The notes beneath the pieces are model-generated. The model had not been told where the DNA came from. It ran no database searches and saw only the letters and a list, made by a program, of their open reading frames with translations. From the NCBI GenBank assembly GCA_021779195.1, contig JAJYBB010000009.1, positions 1-64,000 of the forward strand: 64,000 bases of DNA, given 5' to 3'. Both the position numbers and the translations under genes were made by a program. This document shows positions 43,227-51,855 of this stretch, piece after piece; position 1 is the first letter of the stretch, and each line of letters starts with the position of its first letter. This DNA comes from Bacteroidota bacterium (GTDB taxonomy: Bacteria > Bacteroidota > Bacteroidia > Bacteroidales > Paludibacteraceae).

Positions 43227-45224
43227 ATGGCTAATTTATTAAATTTAACTTGGGTCATCGTCTTTACAGGACTTTTGATCTTATTTTTTGTTCCCAGCAA
43301 GCTGAAATGGTTTACGGCTATGCTTACGGTAGTCCTAACTGCGTTTATAACCAGTACGTTGGCTTTCAGGGCAATAATGGGTAATCCTTTTAGTGTTGTA
43401 TTCGATGGCGGTGTCGTGGCTGGTAATGTTTTGATCCGAATCGATCAACTTTCAGCCTGGTTTATTCTGATTATCAACTTTACTTCGATTACCGGTCTAT
43501 TTTATGGAGAAGGTTATCTGAAAGCATATACCAGTGAACCTCGAAAACTTTCGCTGCATTGGATTTTTTATGTCATTTTTCAGCTTTCAATGATTTGGGT
43601 CTGTATGATTCAAAATGGGTTGGTTTTCCTGATTGCATGGGAAATTATGTCTATTTCGTCGATGATGTTGGTTGTTTTCGAAGGACATAAACCTTCGACG
43701 ATAAAAGCAGGTTTGAATTATTTAGTGCAAATGCATATTAGTGTCGTGTTACTCACCATTGGCTTTATCTGGCTGTATTTTAAGACAGGATCATTTAGTT
43801 TCGACGCATTCAGTCAGTATTTTGCCGCATTTAACAATGTTGGGCTTTTTATGATTTTCTTTGTTGGATTTGGATTAAAAGCCGGATTTATTCCCCTTCA
43901 CACTTGGCTGCCTCATGCCCATCCCGCAGCTCCTTCACATATTTCGGGAGTAATGTCGGGAGTAATCGTAAAACTGGGTATATATGGCATTTTGCGAGTT
44001 GCATTTAATTTGAAAAGTGAGTTTTTTGTTTTAGGCGAAATATTGGTTGTGGTTTCAGTTCTTACCAGTCTTTTTGGCATCATTAATGCGGCTGTTCATC
44101 GCGATATTAAAAAGATGCTGGCTTATTGCACCATTGAAAATATTGGAATTATCGGTATCGGTATTGGTATTGGACTTATCGGAGTGGGGGCAAATAATCC
44201 AATCTTATATTTTTTGGGCTTTGGCGGGGCTTTGCTTCACGTGCTTAATCATTCATTGTTCAAGTCGTTGTTGTTTTTTTCTGCTGGCTCGATATACCAG
44301 CAAACTCACACCCGTAATATGGATAAATTAGGCGGATTGATGAAATCTATGCCCCGTACGGCTCTTCTTTTTTTGATGGGATCGGTCGCCATCGGAGGAC
44401 TTCCCCCTTTTAATGGATTTATTTCTGAATTTCTGATTTACAGTGGATTAATCGAAGGACTTAAATTGCAAAGCAGTGTTCAAATTTTGATTATGCTTTT
44501 GTCGCTGGCTGGCTTGAGTATAGTAGGTGGACTTTCAATTTTGACTTTTACTAAAACTTTTGGTACCGTTTTTCTTGGCACTGAGCGTCAAAAATCGGTT
44601 CATAAACCTCATGAGGTTTCGATTTTAATGCTGATTCCGCAATATTTTATAGTGGCTGCCATGCTGACCATTGCTTTTTTTCCTGGTTTTTATATTGATT
44701 TTATTGGTCGGATATTGACCTCCCTCAGTTTTCGTCCGTTGATATCGGGTGTTCAACCTTTTGGGAATTACCCTGACATTCTTGGTAATATTAGCTTTTA
44801 TTCTTTTGTACTGATTATACTGATTGTTGTTTTTGCTCTGATTCGGAAATTGGTTACGGCAAGAGTTACACGCACCATTTCACCTACCTGGGGTTGCGGA
44901 TATACGGTGCCAAGTAGTAGTCTGCAATATACAGGAAAATCCTTTTCGAAATCATTGAGTAAAATGTTCAATTTTGTTGTTATTGAACGGAAACAGTATG
45001 ATGAATTAAACCGTACTGAAATTTTTCCTGAAGTTCGTGAATACAAATCGCATTATTTTGATTTTTTCGAGTACCGATTCATTAAATTTATGGTTAATCG
45101 ATTGATATATAGTGCAAATTATTTTAATTTTGTTCAGAATGGACGGGTACAATCTTATATTTTATATGGGCTTGTTTTCATGTTGATTGTTTTTCTGTTA
45201 ACCATATTTCGTATTGTCCGATGA
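43227..45224 (+). CDS. HyfB/NuoL-type ion-translocating membrane subunit, copy 1
   Basis: The 665-residue protein has about 15 predicted helices and the proton_antipo_M core of complex I antiporter-like subunits. The conserved Glu of TM5 is in L-I-A-W-E-I-M-S, the TM7 Lys in G-L-K-A-G-F-I-P-L-H-T-W-L-P-H-A-H-P-A-A-P with a further Lys in G-V-I-V-K-L-G-I-Y-G, so the channel looks intact. A C-terminal extension carries T-W-G-C-G-Y-T-V-P and Q-Y-T-G-K-S-F, also found in copy 2. It is the first gene of the operon and overlaps copy 2 by 4 bp (ATGA). Confidence 0.92.
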   Translation: MANLLNLTWVIVFTGLLILFFVPSKLKWFTAMLTVVLTAFITSTLAFRAIMGNPFSVVFDGGVVAGNVLIRIDQLSAWFILIINFTSITGLFYGEGYLKAYTSEPRKLSLHWIFYVIFQLSMIWVCMIQNGLVFLIAWEIMSISSMMLVVFEGHKPSTIKAGLNYLVQMHISVVLLTIGFIWLYFKTGSFSFDAFSQYFAAFNNVGLFMIFFVGFGLKAGFIPLHTWLPHAHPAAPSHISGVMSGVIVKLGIYGILRVAFNLKSEFFVLGEILVVVSVLTSLFGIINAAVHRDIKKMLAYCTIENIGIIGIGIGIGLIGVGANNPILYFLGFGGALLHVLNHSLFKSLLFFSAGSIYQQTHTRNMDKLGGLMKSMPRTALLFLMGSVAIGGLPPFNGFISEFLIYSGLIEGLKLQSSVQILIMLLSLAGLSIVGGLSILTFTKTFGTVFLGTERQKSVHKPHEVSILMLIPQYFIVAAMLTIAFFPGFYIDFIGRILTSLSFRPLISGVQPFGNYPDILGNISFYSFVLIILIVVFALIRKLVTARVTRTISPTWGCGYTVPSSSLQYTGKSFSKSLSKMFNFVVIERKQYDELNRTEIFPEVREYKSHYFDFFEYRFIKFMVNRLIYSANYFNFVQNGRVQSYILYGLVFMLIVFLLTIFRIVR

Positions 45225-47248
45225 TTTTACTCAACTTATTCCTTTTGATTCCGGTATTTACCGCAGTGCTCATTCCGTTTTTAAGTGCGAAGGGGAAAGC
45301 AATTGCGGTATATGCAGCTGTAATTTTAATGGCTGTTATTTCGGGTTATCAGGCTGTTGAGGTTTTGATGGGGCATGAATTTAATTTGATGCTTTCGGGT
45401 AATTTTGTGAGTGGGGACATTCGGTTGAGAATAGATGCTCTCTCGGCATGGTTTATCTTAATTATTAACTTTAGTTTTCTGACGGGAGGATTTTACGGAA
45501 TATTTTACATGAGCTCTTACCGTCTGCAAACGAAGAACTTATCATTACAAGCGATCTTATTTATTTTGCTTAACGCTTCGTTGACCGGACTTTGCGTCAT
45601 ACAAAATGGGTTTATTTTCCTGATAGTTTGGGAGATAATGGCTTTGTCCGCATTTCTGAGTATTTTGTTCGAACATGAAAATGCTGCCGTTGTGAAAGCG
45701 GGTATCAATTTCCTGATTCAATCGCATATTTCCATTCTTTTCTTGATGATTGGCTTTATTTTGGTAAGTAGTAAAACAGGAAGTTACGACTTCGACTCAA
45801 TTTATCTTTATTCTTTTCATCATCAGGGAGCCTTTTCGCTTTTACTGTTCGGGTTCTTTTTTATTGGTTTTGCCATCAAAGCGGGTTTTGTTCCGTTTCA
45901 CACCTGGTTGCCTTATGCTCATCCGGCAGCACCGGCTCATATCTCGGGAATTATGTCGGGGGTGTTAATCAAAATCGGTATTTTCGGCATATTACGTATG
46001 CTTTTGCTTATTCATGTAGATTATAAGATGGTGGGAAGTGCAATTTTACTCTTGTCGATAATTTCCGGACTATATGGTGTAATGCTGGCTATTCTCCAAC
46101 ATAACTTGAAAAAACTGTTAGCTTATCACAGCATTGAAAATATAGGCATTATCGGTATAGGCATTGGGTTGGGATGTATTGGACTCGGTTTTCACAACCC
46201 GGTGTTGAGTTCGCTTGGTTTTGCAGGGGCATTGTTACATGTGCTCAATCATTCCTTATTTAAATCACTGTTATTTTTTACGGCTGGTAACGTTTACCAG
46301 GCTACACATACGCTTGATATCGAAAAATTAGGGGGTTTAGCTCGTAAAATGCCTCAAACCGCACTTTTGTTTTTATTGGCAGCTTTGGCTATTTGCGGGT
46401 TGCCACCGTTTAATGGATTTATTTCTGAATTTCTGTTGTACAGCGGCTTGTTTGGCTGGTTGCATCAAGCTGACGTTGCCTGGGTGATTGGTATAGGATT
46501 GAGTTTTTCGGCATTGGTGTTGATTGGAGGATTGGCAATGATTTGTTTTACCAAAGCTTTTGGTATTGTTTTTCTGGGTTCAGAACGACATGAATTTTCT
46601 CACGAAATTAAGGAAGTTTCTGTTCTTCAGCTTGTTCCGTTGTACTTTATTGGCGCATTCATTATCGCAATAGGGCTTTTTCCCAATACTTTTTTAAATA
46701 TTCTGGTTCAACCGGTTCAACTTTTCACCCGTTTACAGGCACTGCCTTTTACTTCGTTTCAGGGACAAGGTACTGAAGTCTTGCAATCGGTTGGTCGGTC
46801 ATCGTGGCTGTTAATTGCTTTAGTTATGGTGGTTTGGGGAATCAGAAAGTTTATTCAACAAAAAAAGTTGAGAGCTCAATCGCCTACCTGGGGTTGCGGT
46901 TACACGGCACCTACTCCTCAACTTCAATACACGGCAAGTTCTTTTGTGAAAAGCTACACTAAACTTTTCGGATTGATTTTTATGATTCAAAAAAATGAAA
47001 AAGAGTTGACCGGCGTTTTTCCTTCAGAAGCCCACTATGAAACCAATCCTTACGACAAAATCGAAAAATGGTTGATCGATTATCCGCTCACCTATTTAAA
47101 ATTGTTTCTAAATGGGTTTCGGTTTGTTCAAAATGGGAAATTGCAGTTTTATATCTTGTACGGTATTTTGTTTATTCTTTCCGTTTTGAGTATTCCACTT
47201 ATATATGAGCAAATTAACGGGTTTATCGAATTTTTAAAACAGCTGTAA
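45221..47248 (+). CDS. HyfB/NuoL-type ion-translocating membrane subunit, copy 2
   Basis: The 675 residues are a full-length paralogue of the preceding protein: same helix layout, L-I-V-W-E-I-M-A, A-I-K-A-G-F-V-P-F-H-T-W-L-P-Y-A-H-P-A-A-P, L-A-Y-H-S-I-E-N-I-G-I-I-G-I-G-I-G, and the C-terminal T-W-G-C-G-Y-T-A-P. Both copies keep the charged channel residues, so both probably move ions. The pair looks like an old tandem duplication because the sequences have diverged widely outside the channel. The HyfC-like gene follows after 2 bp. Confidence 0.92.
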   Translation: MILLNLFLLIPVFTAVLIPFLSAKGKAIAVYAAVILMAVISGYQAVEVLMGHEFNLMLSGNFVSGDIRLRIDALSAWFILIINFSFLTGGFYGIFYMSSYRLQTKNLSLQAILFILLNASLTGLCVIQNGFIFLIVWEIMALSAFLSILFEHENAAVVKAGINFLIQSHISILFLMIGFILVSSKTGSYDFDSIYLYSFHHQGAFSLLLFGFFFIGFAIKAGFVPFHTWLPYAHPAAPAHISGIMSGVLIKIGIFGILRMLLLIHVDYKMVGSAILLLSIISGLYGVMLAILQHNLKKLLAYHSIENIGIIGIGIGLGCIGLGFHNPVLSSLGFAGALLHVLNHSLFKSLLFFTAGNVYQATHTLDIEKLGGLARKMPQTALLFLLAALAICGLPPFNGFISEFLLYSGLFGWLHQADVAWVIGIGLSFSALVLIGGLAMICFTKAFGIVFLGSERHEFSHEIKEVSVLQLVPLYFIGAFIIAIGLFPNTFLNILVQPVQLFTRLQALPFTSFQGQGTEVLQSVGRSSWLLIALVMVVWGIRKFIQQKKLRAQSPTWGCGYTAPTPQLQYTASSFVKSYTKLFGLIFMIQKNEKELTGVFPSEAHYETNPYDKIEKWLIDYPLTYLKLFLNGFRFVQNGKLQFYILYGILFILSVLSIPLIYEQINGFIEFLKQL

Positions 47249-47250
47249 AT

Positions 47251-48156
47251 ATGTTGAGTTTAATATTAATCAGTATTGCCGCACTTTTTTTTACCGGCAT
47301 CATTATCCGAACCAAAAGTATCGCTTCGGGTCGAAAAGGTCCGGGGATATTGCAACCTGTTTTTGACGTGCTGAAACTGTTCAGAAAGGGATCGGTGTAT
47401 AGTGAAACCTCCGGATTTGTTTTCAGGATAGCCCCGATCATTTATTTTTCATCGGTGGTGCTTGCCATGCTGACAGTGCCATTTGGAGCGTCCAAAGGAT
47501 TCATCAGCTTTAACGGCGATTTTATATTCTTTGCTTATGTGCTTGCATTGGGTAAATTTTTCAGTATCATTGGTGCGTTGGATACAGGCAGTAGTTTTGA
47601 AGGTATGGGTGCAAGCCGTGAAGCCCTTTACTCCATGTTTGCCGAACCTGCATTTTTTATTCTGATGGGGTCGTTGGCTTTAATTACCGGACATACTTCT
47701 TTTCAGGAAATTTTTTCGACCCTCCATTTAGGATCCTCCATAACCTATGCTATTGCTATTTTAGCAAGTTTTGTTCTGTTGCTCATTGCCATGATCGAAA
47801 ATAGTCGTATGCCTATCGACGATCCGAAAACCCATCTGGAATTGACTATGATTCACGAAGTTATGATTCTTGACAATAGCGGATTTGATTTGGGATTGAT
47901 TCTTTCGACCGGTTATATAAAGTTTGCCATGTATGGAGCTTTGATTTTTAATCTTTTTGTCGGCCTGATACCTTACGGCTATGCCATTTTGATCTTTTTT
48001 GCCTTGCAAGCATTTTTGGCTATCTTAATTGGCATAATCGAATCATTTATCGCTCGTTCACGCATGAATCATAACGCACAGTTTATTGTGGTCCTGTCAT
48101 CGGTTTCCTTGTTGATTTTCTTTGGGGTTTTGCTCGTGTTGGGTAAATTTATTTAA
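47251..48156 (+). CDS. HyfC/NuoH-type membrane subunit
   Basis: This 301-residue protein has eight predicted helices and belongs to the NuoH/HyfC/EchB family that anchors the peripheral arm in the membrane. Recognisable features are G-R-K-G-P-G-I-L-Q-P near the start (the quinone-side loop region in NuoH), N-S-R-M-P-I-D-D-P-K-T-H-L-E-L-T (acidic loop after TM5) and M-I-H-E. The D-P-x-T-H-x-E-L motif is intact. It follows the second HyfB-like gene by 2 bp and is separated from the HyfE-like gene by 63 bp. Confidence 0.92.
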   Translation: MLSLILISIAALFFTGIIIRTKSIASGRKGPGILQPVFDVLKLFRKGSVYSETSGFVFRIAPIIYFSSVVLAMLTVPFGASKGFISFNGDFIFFAYVLALGKFFSIIGALDTGSSFEGMGASREALYSMFAEPAFFILMGSLALITGHTSFQEIFSTLHLGSSITYAIAILASFVLLLIAMIENSRMPIDDPKTHLELTMIHEVMILDNSGFDLGLILSTGYIKFAMYGALIFNLFVGLIPYGYAILIFFALQAFLAILIGIIESFIARSRMNHNAQFIVVLSSVSLLIFFGVLLVLGKFI

Positions 48157-48219
48157 TAATTTTTTTATCCGATTAATTTATAAATTCTTATCAATCAAAT
48201 TACTGTAAATAAATATATT

Positions 48220-48852
48220 ATGTTACATGTACTGTTAATAATTTTTCTCATTACGCTGTTTTACTTAGCTATTGCCAACCGTATGACCACCTACATTAAT
48301 TTGTTGGCATTGCAGGGGGTTTTACTTTTTTTGGTGGCGTTTATGCAGCTGAGTCATATCAACACGGTCAATTTGGTTTTAATTTTACTTGAAACCATAG
48401 TTTTTAAATCTATTGCAGTTCCGGTATTTTTAAGGCGGGTACTGAAACGAAATCATATTACACGGGAAGCCGAACCTTTTGTTCCTAACTTTGTATCATT
48501 GATTATCACTACTTTAATAGTAATTATTACAATTATTCTTTCGAATTCGATGCAGGAAAATAATTTAGATAAGATTTTCTTCGTGGTTGCACTATCCACT
48601 TTGTTTACAGGACTTTATTTTATCGCTTCTCGCCGAAAAATTATCACGCACGTGATGGGTTATCTCATTATCGAAAATGGAGTATTTGCACTTTCGTTGG
48701 CTGTGGGAAATGAAATGCCCATGCTTGTCAATTTGGGAATCATGCTCGATATTTTTGCCAGTGTGCTTATTTTAGGTATTTTCCTGAATAAAATTGGCGA
48801 TGTGTTTAAAGACATCGATGTCAATCAACTTACTAATTTGAAAGACTTTTAA
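48220..48852 (+). CDS. HyfE-type (NuoK-like) membrane subunit
   Basis: The 210-residue protein has six predicted helices. It resembles HyfE of hydrogenase 4, a NuoK-like unit with extra helices: L-A-L-Q-G-V-L-L-F near the start, an acidic residue in L-L-E-T-I-V-F-K-S-I, and Y-L-I-I-E-N-G-V-F-A-L-S in the second half, which is the conserved Glu-containing NuoK helix. It lies within the operon and is followed after 55 bp by the HyfF-like gene. Confidence 0.85.
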   Translation: MLHVLLIIFLITLFYLAIANRMTTYINLLALQGVLLFLVAFMQLSHINTVNLVLILLETIVFKSIAVPVFLRRVLKRNHITREAEPFVPNFVSLIITTLIVIITIILSNSMQENNLDKIFFVVALSTLFTGLYFIASRRKIITHVMGYLIIENGVFALSLAVGNEMPMLVNLGIMLDIFASVLILGIFLNKIGDVFKDIDVNQLTNLKDF

Positions 48853-48907
48853 GAAATGGATTGCTGGAGATTTTAAGTTATAAATGAAAAAATTGAAAAT
48901 TTGAATT

Positions 48908-50338
48908 ATGATAATACCCTATTTAATTGGTTCAGTGGGCATCTCGCTCGGTTTATTCCTTAATCGGAATAAAACTGTCAATTATATTTTAATTTGGCTG
49001 TTCGTGTTTTTGCAGTCAGCTTTTTCGGTTTATGTCGGCTTTCATTATAATGACACTGAAGCGACTTATTTCACCTTCGATGCACTGGGACTCATTATGT
49101 TATTCACTGCAACGTTGATTATTATTCCCGCGGCCATTCACAGTTATATTTACATTGAAGAAAGCGAAGAGAAAACCCCGAAAACACGAGCTACCTATTT
49201 TGGAGCGTTCGCGTTGTTGGTCATGGCGGTAAGTGCCGCTTTTTTAGCAAATCATATTGCTGTGGTGTGGATTTTTACCGAAATAACCACGCTAAGCGCT
49301 TCGGCTTTAATTTATCATCATCGCAACAAATTGGCATTGGAAGGAACCTGGAAATATGTTTTTATTTGTGCCGTGAGCATTACTTTTGTTTTTATCGGCA
49401 TCTTGTTTTTAAGTCTGTCTCTGCCAAAAGCCGCTGCCGACGATTTATCGTATAAAAGTCTGATTCAACATCATTTACTATTGAATACTTCATGGCTTCA
49501 ATTGGCTTTTCTATTTATTTTTACCGGATTTACGGCCAAAATCGGACTTTTTCCCATGTTTACAGCCGGGATCGATGCCAAAGATAAAGCCCCCGGACCG
49601 GCTGCTGCTTTGCTTTCAAGTATAATCATGTGTATGGGATTTGTCGGTATTTTTCGGTTTTACACGGTGATAGCCAACACGCCTTTGATGCGTTGGGCAA
49701 GTTTGGTGGTGGGCATTGCCGCGTTCCTGTCTATTTTCATTGCCGCAGTTTATATGATTAAAGTGAAGAATATCAAGCGAATGATGGCATATTCGAGTGT
49801 AGAACACATGGGACTGGTTATGCTTGGACTTGCCGCCGGAGGAATTGGTTATTATGCGGCAATTCTTCATTTGGTACTGCATTCGCTGGTTAAATCGAGT
49901 CTGTTTTTTCAGTACAATCAACTTTATCGTGTTTACAAAAACAAAAGCATTTATCAATTGGGTAATTATTTTAAATACAATACGACCGGTGCCATTGTGT
50001 TGCTGTTGGCGTTTATCAGTGTAACCGCTATGCCTCCCTCGGGAATGTTTGTGAGCGAGTTTATGATCTTCAGATCATTGTTTCAGTCCAATCAACTTGC
50101 TTTGCTGATTGTGGTTTTATTGCTGCTTACCATTATTATCTGGGCATTTGCAAAAAATATTTTTAAAATTCTATTTATTCCGGTTGTTGATTTCGACGAA
50201 TCAAATGTTCCTAAAATAAGTCCATGGCGTTCGGTTTCACAGTTTCTGCTCATTGGCGGGGCAGCTTATCTGGGCTTGAATCCGCCAATGATTTTTGTTG
50301 ATTTAATTCAAAACAGCATCCGACTTTTACCACATTGA
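48908..50338 (+). CDS. HyfF/NuoN-type ion-translocating membrane subunit
   Basis: The 476-residue protein is the third antiporter-like subunit of the operon, with about 13-14 helices. The TM5 Glu lies in W-I-F-T-E-I-T-T-L-S-A-S-A, the TM7 Lys in T-A-K-I-G-L-F-P-M, with D-A-K-D-K-A-P-G-P-A-A-A-L following, and the TM12-like segment includes V-S-E-F-M. It is shorter than the two HyfB-like proteins. The order B-B-C-E-F matches hydrogenase-4 and Ehr operons. The large subunit follows 13 bp downstream. Confidence 0.9.
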   Translation: MIIPYLIGSVGISLGLFLNRNKTVNYILIWLFVFLQSAFSVYVGFHYNDTEATYFTFDALGLIMLFTATLIIIPAAIHSYIYIEESEEKTPKTRATYFGAFALLVMAVSAAFLANHIAVVWIFTEITTLSASALIYHHRNKLALEGTWKYVFICAVSITFVFIGILFLSLSLPKAAADDLSYKSLIQHHLLLNTSWLQLAFLFIFTGFTAKIGLFPMFTAGIDAKDKAPGPAAALLSSIIMCMGFVGIFRFYTVIANTPLMRWASLVVGIAAFLSIFIAAVYMIKVKNIKRMMAYSSVEHMGLVMLGLAAGGIGYYAAILHLVLHSLVKSSLFFQYNQLYRVYKNKSIYQLGNYFKYNTTGAIVLLLAFISVTAMPPSGMFVSEFMIFRSLFQSNQLALLIVVLLLLTIIIWAFAKNIFKILFIPVVDFDESNVPKISPWRSVSQFLLIGGAAYLGLNPPMIFVDLIQNSIRLLPH

Positions 50339-50351
50339 TAATGCGTGAACT

Positions 50352-51851
50352 ATGAATTACATAAATATTAAAAACAACCAAACAATTGCGCTTTCGGCAA
50401 TTCCGGAAAGTAATTATGAATCATTTTTCGATCAAAATCTCGATTTGATGCGAGGGCATACCGAACGGCATTGTGTGAATTATTTCGGATATAAAGTTGG
50501 AAATAATGTGAAATTAATCTGTTGTATCGCCGATGATCTTACCCACGAAATTTTCATTTCTACTTGTCTGGTGAATAAAGCCCATTCGTTGGAATCAATG
50601 AGTAGGGAAATGCTTTGTTTCGAAAAGTTCGAACGCGAAATTCATGAAAATTTTGGTATACCTTATGTTGATCATCCCTGGCTGAAACCGGTTCGCTATC
50701 CTGAAAATCGGGATGATCTTTCACAAACAATTGAAAACTACCCGTTTTATTCGATTGAGAGCGAGGAATTGCACGAAGTTGGTGTTGGTCCCATTCATGC
50801 AGGGATTATTGAACCCGGACATTTTAGGTTTATTTGCAACGGCGAACAAATTCTTCATCTCGAGATTCAACTCGGATACCAGCATCGGGGCATCGAACAA
50901 CTTTTTATCGACAAAAAACAATTGCTTCAACGTGCAACATTGGCCGAAAATATTGCCGGTGATACAGTGGTGGGTCATAGTACGGCTTTTGCCCAGGTAT
51001 GGGAAAGTTTATGCCACTTTGAACCAACCCAAGCAATGCAGTTCTCGCGTACACTGGCATTGGAATTAGAACGAATTGCCATTCATACAGGCGATTTAAG
51101 CGCAGCTTGCACCGATGTGGCGTATCAACTGGGAAGTGCAGTGTTTGGTCGACTGAGAACTCCTATCGTTAATTTCATGCAGGAATGGGGTGGCAATCGG
51201 TTATCCAAAGGATTAATACGTCCAGGGTACAGCCCATTCCCATTTACTCCTTCATTAGCAAAAAGACTGATAGAGATTCTGGATATTTTTGAGCCTGAAT
51301 TTGATGAAATGGCGAATAAAACATTTTCATTATCAAGTGTTTTGTCTCGATTTGAACGTACAGGGGTGGTTTCAAACACCGATGCCTTAAATATCGGTAC
51401 GGTTGGAATGGCTGCCCGAATGACCAATTTGAATCGGGATATACGGGCTTCACACCCTACTGATTATTATCTTCAACTTCATCATCAACCGATTTTAAAA
51501 CGCCATGGTGATGTGTATTCGCGCATTCAAATCCGACGGTTGGAAGTGAAACAATCTATTCAGTATATCCGAACCTTACTTGCCGGTATGCCCAATTTGG
51601 ATGTTCAACCGAAGGAATTCAAAATTCCACAGTCCAATGCTTTCAGTATTTCATTGGTCGAAGGATGGCGGGGCGAAATTTGCCACTGCGCCATTACTGA
51701 TCCCACCGGAGATCTTCTTCATTACAAAATTAAAGATCCTTCGTTTCACAATTGGTTAGCATTAGCCCTTTCAGTTCGAAATAACGAAATTTCCGATTTC
51801 CCGATTTGCAACAAAAGTTTTAATCTTTCGTATGCGGGACACGATTTATAA
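50352..51851 (+). CDS. HyfG-like large subunit (NuoC-NuoD fusion) lacking NiFe ligands
   Basis: The 499 residues fuse a NuoC-like domain (about 1-120) to a NuoD/hydrogenase-large-subunit domain (about 140-499: G-V-G-P-I-H-A-G-I-I-E-P-G-H-F, L-G-Y-Q-H-R-G-I-E). In active group 4 hydrogenases the first motif is E-R-V-C-G-I-C-G-x-x-H-S; here the aligned block is E-N-I-A-G-D-T-V-V-G-H-S, so the two Cys are Ala202 and Thr205. The C-terminal D-P-C-x-x-C motif is replaced by D-F-P-I-C-N-K-S-F-N, leaving no CxxC. It therefore cannot bind NiFe in the usual way; this is the mark of Ehr complexes. The HyfI-like gene starts 4 bp later. Confidence 0.92.
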   Translation: MNYINIKNNQTIALSAIPESNYESFFDQNLDLMRGHTERHCVNYFGYKVGNNVKLICCIADDLTHEIFISTCLVNKAHSLESMSREMLCFEKFEREIHENFGIPYVDHPWLKPVRYPENRDDLSQTIENYPFYSIESEELHEVGVGPIHAGIIEPGHFRFICNGEQILHLEIQLGYQHRGIEQLFIDKKQLLQRATLAENIAGDTVVGHSTAFAQVWESLCHFEPTQAMQFSRTLALELERIAIHTGDLSAACTDVAYQLGSAVFGRLRTPIVNFMQEWGGNRLSKGLIRPGYSPFPFTPSLAKRLIEILDIFEPEFDEMANKTFSLSSVLSRFERTGVVSNTDALNIGTVGMAARMTNLNRDIRASHPTDYYLQLHHQPILKRHGDVYSRIQIRRLEVKQSIQYIRTLLAGMPNLDVQPKEFKIPQSNAFSISLVEGWRGEICHCAITDPTGDLLHYKIKDPSFHNWLALALSVRNNEISDFPICNKSFNLSYAGHDL

Positions 51852-51855
51852 ATAA

